Assembly (NCBI GenBank): GCA_020426425.1
Contig: JAGQQB010000028.1
Coordinates: forward strand, 1-15,958
DNA: 15,958 nucleotides
Direction: 5' to 3'
Source of the DNA: Planctomycetaceae bacterium
Lineage (GTDB): Bacteria > Planctomycetota > Planctomycetia > Planctomycetales > Planctomycetaceae
Of the stretch, positions 7,682-13,996 are shown one piece after another. Position numbers and translations under genes: made by a program. The notes beneath the pieces were generated by a model. The model saw nothing but the letters and a program-made list of their open reading frames with translations, did not search any database and was not told where the DNA came from. Numbering within the stretch: the stretch's first letter is position 1; each line of letters starts with the position of its first letter.

Positions 7682-7712
7682 CGGCGGTGAGGAAACTGCC
7701 TCCTCACCGCCG
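7682..7712 (-). terminator. Intrinsic (Rho-independent) terminator of the LEPR-XLL gene
   Basis: A perfect 11-base arm (7682-7692, CGGCGGTGAGG) matches its reverse complement at 7702-7712, and a twelfth A-T pair leaves a seven-base loop. Read on the minus strand, the stem is followed at once by TTTTGCTTG. It lies 45 bases after the stop codon at 7757. This is the clearest terminator in the window and separates the surface-protein transcript from the SUFU gene. Confidence 0.82.
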
Positions 7713-7756
7713 CTGGATCAATTGACGTTTTCGTCGATCAGTTCGAGGAACCGGAA

Positions 7757-9895
7757 CTAGTTACCGGCACCGCGCTGAGTCAGCGTGACAGCGGCCGAGA
7801 CATTGGTTCCTGATGTGAATCCCTGAAGCACATCGGCTTCCAGGAACCCTCCAGCAGCAACGATACTGCCAGCACCGGAGCGAATCAGGCGATCATTCAG
7901 ACCGTTTCCGTTGACGCCGACAGTCCACTGGATGTTCCCAGCGATGTTGATCGGAGCGATGATGAAGTTGGTACCGCCTGAGGTCACCGTCAGGTTGTTC
8001 AACCCGGTGACCGCCGCCCCAAACTGAGTGCGTCCGCCGCCCGAGTTGACAGTCAGATCAGCACCAGCCGACGTAACCGCACCGGTGAGCTGCACGTACT
8101 GATCAGCAGCACCACCACTTGCAATGGATGTCGTCCCGACGACATCAACAGGTCCAATCAACTGGACGTTTGAGGTCGAGGCAATCGCTCCGCCGAGCAG
8201 GTCAATATCCAGACCACGGACAACGATGTTAGACGCGCTCACAGATGCGAGGTCGACATTCGCGGCAGTGCTACCACCTGAGGAGTCGATCTGGAAGTTG
8301 CCGCCGATATTCACGTTGCCGTTGAAGGTCACCGTGTCGATCGCACCGCCCACTCCACGAACGAGCACGTTGCCACCGCCAGTTACATCGCCAACCACAC
8401 TCACGCTCTGACCGCCAGCAACGCGGAACAGAATGTTGCCAGCAAGGTTGAGGTTGCCTGTCACATCAACCGACCCAGCGGTACTGAAGATGCCACCGTT
8501 GAGGTTGATCGTATTCGCATTCAGCGTCACATCGCCTTGAGCAACGACGGCTGAGATGAAGTTAAAGTTCAGGGTGTCCGCCGTCGCGCTGAAAGCACCG
8601 AAATTCGGGCCAACTTCACGTTCAAAGGTCACGGTCGCCCCAGGCGCGCTAAGGCTCAGGTGGTTGTTACCCCACGAGGAACCAGTATTCGCGACCACGG
8701 TCAAGGTGCCGCCCATCGTCTGCTTTTCGATGAATGAATCACCAGTCCCCACCGCACCGCCGACACCAGAGAAGTTGATGGAATTCTCAGGCCGGAAGGT
8801 CACAGTGTGCGTCCCTTGCTGAATCGAATCCCCAATCACAATATCCTGACCAATCAGGATCAGTGGAGCACCAACATCCAGACTGCCCGTCAGCAGGTCA
8901 TCGTTGCCATCGTCGCCGAGGCTCAATGTCGTCGTCAGCGACGATCCGATGGTGACCGAATTGAACCCGGGCTGGATGAAATTGAAGCTGGTCGTAGTGA
9001 TGTTCCGCGGACCAGCGGTGTTCCGACGAATGACCAGATCCGCAGTCCCGTTCAGATTGCCTTGGGGAATGTACAGATCGGCCTGAAAGATCATGTCGCC
9101 CCCATCAACTGTCACGGCATCCTGAGTTCGAACAGTCGCCCCCGTTGCAGTCAGCGAGTTCAGTGGAGTTGTGCCGCCGACGACATCTAAGAAGTCAATG
9201 AAATCACCGACCACGCCCAAGTCGCCAGCTCCATCGACGGTCCCTTCAAATGTCACTGTTCCGGTCCCAACGTCAATGTGTGGACTGCCAGCGATGTTGA
9301 TACCACCAGCGCCTGAACGTACGGAAACGTCGAGGTTGTCTGTGAAGACACTGCCGGAGAAATTGATCGTTTCGCCGTTGATGAGGACGTTATTACCGGA
9401 AACACGTGATCCTGCACTTCCGATGTCCCCATTGATGGTCACCGTGTCGTTGCCTTCACTGGCGTCGTCGTGAATGACCAGCCCTTCGTCGCCCGCACGG
9501 AATCCATTGATGATGACGGTGTCATCACCGGCGTTGGGGTTGATCTCGATTCGTACGAAATCGGTCACGCCTTCCGCCGTTGGTGCGTGAAATTCAACGA
9601 TGTTCGCGGCAGGATTCGTGTCCAGCCCAGCCAGACCGCCAATCGCATTGATCGCAGTTCCGCTCGTGTCTTCGAACCGGTACACACCCGTGCCCGGATT
9701 GTAGGAAACGACGAAGTTGTTCACCTCCGCACCGCCCCCCAACACAATTCGATCGTTGACTGTTCCAGAAGCATTGATCAAGTTCAGATTCGACAGCAGC
9801 GTCCGATCTTCCAAGAGTTCGGATCGGACCGCGCTACGGCGGCGATGTGGACGACGGACGGCAAACAGCTTCTGCATCAGACGACGGAAAAACAT
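7757..9895 (-). CDS. LEPR-XLL motif beta-helical surface/secreted protein
   Basis: The predicted 712-residue product opens with a basic region (FRRLMQKLFAVRRPHRRR) followed by SELLEDRTLLS (25-35), a variant of the LEPR-XLL motif found at the N termini of large planctomycete surface proteins and thought to guide export. The rest is a low-complexity run of Gly, Asn, Asp, Thr, Val and Ile in short strands, with recurring motifs such as INIAG, LNLAG and VNIGG, as in right-handed beta-helices of the filamentous hemagglutinin type. GDDTV and GNDTV occur near the start but without full RTX nonapeptides. The frame is open up to a GTG at 10006, but the ATG at 9895 has GGAGA five bases upstream and puts the basic region and motif at the N terminus, so I take it as the start. 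The protein is short for its class and has no recognisable C-terminal anchor. A terminator follows, so it does not look truncated. Confidence 0.85.
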   Translation of the reverse strand: MFFRRLMQKLFAVRRPHRRRSAVRSELLEDRTLLSNLNLINASGTVNDRIVLGGGAEVNNFVVSYNPGTGVYRFEDTSGTAINAIGGLAGLDTNPAANIVEFHAPTAEGVTDFVRIEINPNAGDDTVIINGFRAGDEGLVIHDDASEGNDTVTINGDIGSAGSRVSGNNVLINGETINFSGSVFTDNLDVSVRSGAGGINIAGSPHIDVGTGTVTFEGTVDGAGDLGVVGDFIDFLDVVGGTTPLNSLTATGATVRTQDAVTVDGGDMIFQADLYIPQGNLNGTADLVIRRNTAGPRNITTTSFNFIQPGFNSVTIGSSLTTTLSLGDDGNDDLLTGSLDVGAPLILIGQDIVIGDSIQQGTHTVTFRPENSINFSGVGGAVGTGDSFIEKQTMGGTLTVVANTGSSWGNNHLSLSAPGATVTFEREVGPNFGAFSATADTLNFNFISAVVAQGDVTLNANTINLNGGIFSTAGSVDVTGNLNLAGNILFRVAGGQSVSVVGDVTGGGNVLVRGVGGAIDTVTFNGNVNIGGNFQIDSSGGSTAANVDLASVSASNIVVRGLDIDLLGGAIASTSNVQLIGPVDVVGTTSIASGGAADQYVQLTGAVTSAGADLTVNSGGGRTQFGAAVTGLNNLTVTSGGTNFIIAPINIAGNIQWTVGVNGNGLNDRLIRSGAGSIVAAGGFLEADVLQGFTSGTNVSAAVTLTQRGAGN

Positions 9896-9900
9896 ACTTC

Positions 9901-9905
9901 TCTCC
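9901..9905 (-). promoter_or_regulatory. Shine-Dalgarno that fixes the LEPR-XLL protein start
   Basis: The minus strand reads GGAGA, five bases, then ATG at 9895-9893. The upstream in-frame GTG at 10006 has no comparable site. This supports a product 37 residues shorter than the longest open frame. Confidence 0.7.
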
Positions 9906-10029
9906 AGATGGCGAGGGGCGGCCGCAATGGGTGGTTCGGTTTTGGTGCCCGTTGGATCAGGTGGTTCAGCGCGCACTGGCGACGCCGACTTGCGTAATGG
10001 TACCACTCCCTTGTCGCAACAGGTTAGGT

Positions 10030-10058
10030 ATTGTGGGCAGGCTGCATTGTCAAGTCAA
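10030..10058 (-). promoter_or_regulatory. Candidate sigma70-type promoter for the LEPR-XLL gene
   Basis: On the minus strand TTGACT (10058-10053, five of six consensus bases) and CACAAT (10035-10030, four of six) are spaced by exactly 17 bases. They lie in the 299-base gap between bioF and the surface-protein gene. A start site near 10023 would leave a leader of about 130 bases before the ATG at 9895. I saw no strong hairpin ending the bioF transcript in this gap, so read-through is also possible. Confidence 0.35.
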
Positions 10059-10194
10059 GGAGTCGTACAAACTTGGTGAATCGCACAGTTCGTACCAATT
10101 GTTCGAAAAATGCACGTCGGACATGGTGAAACTGGGCCGAACACTGCCGCTGAGTCACTTCTATGACGAGCATTTCGCTGAAGGAAAAGCCGAA

Positions 10195-11400
10195 TCAAGG
10201 AGTCGATCTGGGCGGACGGTTCGCGAATTTCAGAGCATCCAGCAGTGTGGTGATCCCTCCCTCACCACCGGCGAAGTTCAGTGAAATACGCAACCTCGCT
10301 GTGTCTCGCGGCACGGTAGGAGGGCGAATTGCGGCAACCATGCATGATGCGTGCAGCAATGCCTCAGCCAGAGCCGTCACATGATCGTTCGATCCGACGA
10401 TGATCGGAATAATTGGGCCTGCAACTGCTGATGGCACGTTCCAGCCAGCTGCAGTCAAAATCCGTTTGATCTCGGCAGACCGTTCAGCCAGCCAGGTGCG
10501 TCGTTGCGGCTCTCGGTCGATGATGTCTAACGCGGCCAACGCGGCACCACATGCGCCTGGCGTCAACGCCGTCGAATACACCTGCGTCCGGGCCGAATTC
10601 CCTAGCCAGTCGATCACTGATTTTGGTCCGCAGATGAATCCCCCTTGAGATCCCAACGCCTTCGACAAGGTGCCAACAGCGATCACATGTGGCGATTCCA
10701 CCCCACAGGCTTCCAGCAACCCGGTCCCCCGATCTCCGAAAACCCCGGTCGCGTGGGCCTCATCGACGAGTAACATCGCGTCATGTTGCTCGGCGAGGTG
10801 AGCCAGTTCGCGCAGAGGAGCAACGTCTCCATCCATGCTAAACAGGCTGTCGGTGACAATCAGTCGCCGTCGCGCGTCGAGCGCCTTGTCCAGTTCTCGT
10901 TCGACGGTAGCGACATCGCCATGTGGATAGACCCGCAGTTTGGCTCCCGACAGTCGACATCCATCAACCAGACTGGCGTGATTCCACCGATCGCACAGGA
11001 CGACATCCCCCGGACCGACCAATCCACAAATTGTCCCCACGTTGGCGGCAAAGCCGGTTGGAAAGAGCAAAGCGGCCGGAGTCTGTTTAAACTCGGCCAG
11101 TCGTTGCTCCAGCCGCGCATGCCAGATTGTGCGGCCTGTGACCAGAGCGCTCGCTCGCGCGCCGGTGCCGCACTCCGCAGTGGCTTCTTCGGCCGCCGCA
11201 TTGAGTCGTGGGTCTTCGGCGAGACCAAGATAGTCGTTGCTCGCGAAATTCCAGAGGACCGGAGATTCCCCCTGCTCGGTCACCAGACGGCATCGCCCTC
11301 TCGGCAATGGTACCACCTGCCGCCGCATCCGCAGCAGCCCTTTCGCCGCCAGGTCCTGGCCAGCTTCGATCGTCCAGCGAAACGGATCGCGAGGGTTCAT
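10195..11400 (-). CDS. bioF: 8-amino-7-oxononanoate synthase (BioF) or related alpha-oxoamine synthase
   Basis: BioF joins L-alanine to pimeloyl-CoA or pimeloyl-ACP, with loss of CO2, in the first ring-forming branch of biotin synthesis. The 401-residue product is a complete fold-type I PLP enzyme. It shows the substrate-entry NFASNDYLGL (51-60), WNHAS (139-143, with the His expected to stack on PLP), TDSLFSMDGDVAPL (183-196), VDEAHATGVFG (212-222, with Asp213 to bind the pyridine nitrogen) and GTLSKALGSQGGF (243-255, Lys247 as the Schiff-base lysine). Near the C terminus RPPTVP and ARLRISL match the family. Its ATG overlaps the stop of the M24 peptidase gene (ATGA), and no separate Shine-Dalgarno is evident, which fits coupled translation. 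No other biotin genes (bioA, bioD, bioB) are in the window. Related enzymes that make aminoketones from glycine or serine share these motifs, so the substrate is likely but not proven. Confidence 0.88.
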   Translation of the reverse strand: MNPRDPFRWTIEAGQDLAAKGLLRMRRQVVPLPRGRCRLVTEQGESPVLWNFASNDYLGLAEDPRLNAAAEEATAECGTGARASALVTGRTIWHARLEQRLAEFKQTPAALLFPTGFAANVGTICGLVGPGDVVLCDRWNHASLVDGCRLSGAKLRVYPHGDVATVERELDKALDARRRLIVTDSLFSMDGDVAPLRELAHLAEQHDAMLLVDEAHATGVFGDRGTGLLEACGVESPHVIAVGTLSKALGSQGGFICGPKSVIDWLGNSARTQVYSTALTPGACGAALAALDIIDREPQRRTWLAERSAEIKRILTAAGWNVPSAVAGPIIPIIVGSNDHVTALAEALLHASCMVAAIRPPTVPRDTARLRISLNFAGGEGGITTLLDALKFANRPPRSTP

Positions 11401-12530
11401 GTGAGCGAGATCACGTGATTGCTCAGCCGCTCGTAGCCAGCATCAGTGATGAGGTAGTTGTGCTCAATCCGCATGCCTCCTTTGCCTTCTTCGTAGGCGC
11501 CCGGTTCCAGCGTGATCACGTCACCAGCCATCAACACATCCGTGCTATCAGGGACGAGAATCGGTGGTTCCGGATGCCCCAGACCGAGACCGTGACCGGC
11601 ATGATGCGGGAACAGTTCTGGGCGTCCTGCGTCGCGGAACGGTCCGGCGACAGCGGCATGGACATTTTTCGCGGCAACTCCCGCCTTGAGCACCTGTTCA
11701 CCTGCGGCCATGCCTGCCTGACACAAGGCAAACATCGTTTGCACACCAGAACTCGGTTCACCGACTGCCATTGTATTGGTGAAGTCGCTCCGATACCCAT
11801 CGAGCACGACGGAGTAGTCAAGCACAAACAGATCGCCTGACTGCAGGATGTAGTCGGTCGGCAGACCGCCGGTCTTGGGAAGTTTCGCGTTCGCGGCCCT
11901 GAAGTCGCCGTACACCAGCGCTGGTCGTCCCGCCGCCTTGACCGCCGCTTCCTGAACACCTCGGTAAATGTCGAACTCGCTCAGTCCAACACGCAGATTC
12001 TCGCGCATCCAGGCCTGACCAGCGTCGCCCGCCTGCATGCAATGCTTCATCAGGGCGACTTCGTCCGGCTCCTTCTGCCGACGCAGATGCCGTAGCAACG
12101 AACCGACTTCGGCCTCATGGGGCGGCTCCAGGCACTTCGCCGCCGCGACCGACAACCACTCCGATTCCACGGCCCCAGTCCGCCCCTTGAGTCGCGGCGC
12201 CACTTGTTGCAGGGCTTGCAACAACGCATGATCGCGATTGATCACTGAGTGCTTGTGGTCGTACCAGGGGGTCAGGACTTCTTCGTCCACAAACGGCTTA
12301 TGCGCCGCCGACCGGATGGCGAAGTTGTCGCCCATTAATGTGGCCGCGCCCGAGCGTTCGAGCAACAACAAGCCCCGTTCTCCACCGGAAAAGCTGAGGG
12401 GCTGTACCCAGAAGTTTGCCAAGTACTGTACGTGCCGGGGATCGGCGATGAGCACCCACTCAATCTCCTCCGGCAAACGCTCCCACATCCGGCGACGGCG
12501 TGATTGGCAACCTTGTTCGGTCAACTGCAT
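11397..12530 (-). CDS. M24-family metallopeptidase (Xaa-Pro aminopeptidase/prolidase type)
   Basis: M24 peptidases of this type remove N-terminal residues next to proline, or split Xaa-Pro dipeptides, using two metal ions. The 377-residue protein has a creatinase-like N-terminal domain (about 1-145) and a catalytic pita-bread domain (about 155-377). All five expected metal ligands are present: Asp238 (FVLDYS), Asp249 (YRSDFTNT), His313 (HAGHGLGLGHPEPP), Glu342 (ITLEPGAY) and Glu356 (MRIEHNYL). There is no signal peptide, so it is probably cytoplasmic. I start it at ATG 12530. The frame stays open to 13028, but the extra 166 residues are rich in Cys, Arg and Ser, unlike any M24 N terminus. The stop overlaps the bioF start (ATGA), so the two genes form a coupled pair with the peptidase first. 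Peptidase specificity cannot be read from sequence alone. Confidence 0.9.
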   Translation of the reverse strand: MQLTEQGCQSRRRRMWERLPEEIEWVLIADPRHVQYLANFWVQPLSFSGGERGLLLLERSGAATLMGDNFAIRSAAHKPFVDEEVLTPWYDHKHSVINRDHALLQALQQVAPRLKGRTGAVESEWLSVAAAKCLEPPHEAEVGSLLRHLRRQKEPDEVALMKHCMQAGDAGQAWMRENLRVGLSEFDIYRGVQEAAVKAAGRPALVYGDFRAANAKLPKTGGLPTDYILQSGDLFVLDYSVVLDGYRSDFTNTMAVGEPSSGVQTMFALCQAGMAAGEQVLKAGVAAKNVHAAVAGPFRDAGRPELFPHHAGHGLGLGHPEPPILVPDSTDVLMAGDVITLEPGAYEEGKGGMRIEHNYLITDAGYERLSNHVISLT

Positions 12531-12963
12531 GGTATTGAAACTCTGTTGGAGGTGATGTTCGGAGAACTCAGCGCGGGATCGAAACCAGCCATGCCACACC
12601 GGATGCAAACACATCCTGCATCGAATTGCGACGGCTGTACAGTAAGGCGGCCAGCCTCCTCTTGCTGATTCCATTCTGGCCACTCTCACGGCATTTGCCA
12701 ACCACATGCAATACTGCCCAGAACGGGCGGGCGTTTGAGGATTGGTGGTCACCTCTTGCAAATGGGAAGTGGTGTCTTCAGATCGACACCGCTGAAGCTG
12801 GCAGCGTCGGGTACGACCACCATCTGGCAGATGTCCCTCCGGATCTGGTGCATTCCTACTCACAGAAGTGGAGGCTCGCTCGGCATGATATACTCTGAAG
12901 ATCAGGCAACTCCGATCCTGGAGATTTCCCCGGCCGAACTGTCCTGGCAATTGAGGTGGTAAG
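12531..12963. other. Divergent intergenic region with promoter signals
   Basis: This spacer of 433 bases lies between the M24 gene (minus) and the Tat-substrate gene (plus). I see no supported gene or RNA. It holds an extended -10 promoter for the plus gene (12886-12894) and an inverted repeat, GATGCA (12602-12607) and TGCATC (12617-12622), that lies 72-92 bases upstream of the M24 start and could be an operator. A plus-strand frame opening with TTG at 12626 has a hydrophobic start but no ribosome binding site, and I do not accept it. Confidence 0.5.
12886..12894 (+). promoter_or_regulatory. Extended -10 promoter for the Tat-substrate gene
   Basis: TGATATACT contains a -10 hexamer TATACT (12889-12894, five of six) directly preceded by the TGN extension. 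The -35 position holds only AAGTGG, which is poor, but extended -10 promoters tolerate that. A start site near 12901 gives a leader of about 63 bases to the ATG at 12964. Confidence 0.45.
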
Positions 12964-13935
12964 ATGCAAATAGGAATGGACCGCAGGGAATTCGCGCAGC
13001 AGACATCGTTGGCGTTGGGGGGCCTCATGGCGGGGATGTGCTTGGATCCTCGGTATCTCGTCGCCGAAGAATCCGATGGCCCTGACGATCGGTTGCTGCT
13101 GCTCGGCTTAAACGCGCTCGCGCGTGCTCATGAGTCAGACTACTTTGTCGATGGCCACAAAGGGGCGAGTCTGGTGGCTGCGCATTTGATGTGTATCGAT
13201 AACGCACTCGACAAGGCGACTCGGTCGCGAATTGTACAATTGTTCGATTTGAACTGGGCATCGCAGAAGCTGTGTGCCCCGTTTCCCAAGGAAGATCCGG
13301 CCCCTGATCAAATCCAGAAGATCGGTGCCGCACTGGCGGATGGCAGCGGCGTGCTGCGACAGGTGGGGCATGACGCCATTTTCGCGATGCTGGCGATCAA
13401 GGCGTTTCGCATGCTCCCCGAGGCCGCAACGCCGCAGCGGATCGATGGAGTCTGCAAGATGATCCGAATGTTTAAGCCGTGGCGTGACATCGCCCCCGCC
13501 CCGGACGTCATGCCACCGCCGTTTAGCGACAGCGTGGCTGCGTCGAGATTCATTTTGAACGAAACGAGCATGGCGATTGATCGCTTCGTCGGCTTTGGGC
13601 AAGGCTTCTCGGGGCATATGCTCACCTTCGGTCAGTCGCTCGTGGAACTGGCCGACATGGGGGACGAAGAATGGGCCGAAAGCTGCCGAACCGCCTTCTG
13701 CAAATACGTCACCGTCACCAGGCAGGGGCCGACGCCGGATGACAAGCGTTTCAAAGATCACCCACCAAGCCAACTCCGCCCCAACAGCGCTGAATACTGG
13801 CAACGGCGGGGCGACCGGACCTTGGGCATCGGCCACGTCTTCAAATACCCCTACAGCTACTACGACCTCCTGGACCGAGCCAACGATGCCGAACTCACGC
13901 AACGGCTGGATGCGCAGGCGTATCATATTTTCTGA
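12964..13935 (+). CDS. Tat-exported protein of unknown function
   Basis: The 323-residue product begins with a twin-arginine signal: DRREFAQQTSLALGGLMAG (residues 6-24), with the RRxF core and a mildly hydrophobic stretch. Export in folded form, often with a cofactor already bound, is therefore likely. I do not recognise the mature family. It looks mainly alpha-helical and carries recurring Gly-His pairs: GHKGASLVAAH (64-74), VGHDAIFAMLAIKAF (135-149), SGHMLTFGQSLVELA (216-230) and GIGHVFKYPYSYYDLL (288-303). These histidines could bind metal, but nothing proves it. Five cysteines (28 included, near the signal end) are scattered without a CXXC pattern. The ATG at 12964 has GAGG seven bases upstream; an ATG at 12979 would still keep the RR motif but lacks such a site. 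The gene is monocistronic, with its own extended -10 promoter, and converges on the PPC gene. Confidence 0.75.
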   Translation: MQIGMDRREFAQQTSLALGGLMAGMCLDPRYLVAEESDGPDDRLLLLGLNALARAHESDYFVDGHKGASLVAAHLMCIDNALDKATRSRIVQLFDLNWASQKLCAPFPKEDPAPDQIQKIGAALADGSGVLRQVGHDAIFAMLAIKAFRMLPEAATPQRIDGVCKMIRMFKPWRDIAPAPDVMPPPFSDSVAASRFILNETSMAIDRFVGFGQGFSGHMLTFGQSLVELADMGDEEWAESCRTAFCKYVTVTRQGPTPDDKRFKDHPPSQLRPNSAEYWQRRGDRTLGIGHVFKYPYSYYDLLDRANDAELTQRLDAQAYHIF

Positions 13936-13996
13936 AGCACGCTAAGATCGGGAAACGACACGCCGACCGGGGGATACAACATCGATTCCGACACTT

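Noticed and set aside
9430..9540. RTX-like calcium-binding repeats (GDDTV, GNDTV) in the LEPR-XLL protein
   Set aside because: Only isolated fragments; no consecutive GGXGXDXUX nonapeptides.
9896..10006. 37-codon N-terminal extension of the LEPR-XLL protein from GTG 10006
   Set aside because: ATG 9895 has a good GGAGA Shine-Dalgarno and places the basic region and motif at the N terminus.
10055..10205. Eleven-base direct repeat TCAAGGAGTCG at 10055-10065 and 10195-10205
   Set aside because: Only two copies, one spanning the bioF stop; too short to distinguish from chance in 16 kb.
12626..12898. Plus-strand frame starting at TTG with a signal-peptide-like beginning
   Set aside because: TTG start, no Shine-Dalgarno, no recognisable domain after residue 30, and it runs over the extended -10 promoter.
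12531..13028. 166-codon N-terminal extension of the M24 peptidase frame
   Set aside because: The frame is open, but the translation is Cys/Arg/Ser-rich, crosses the divergent promoter region and overlaps the start of the Tat-substrate gene. The family begins near ATG 12530.
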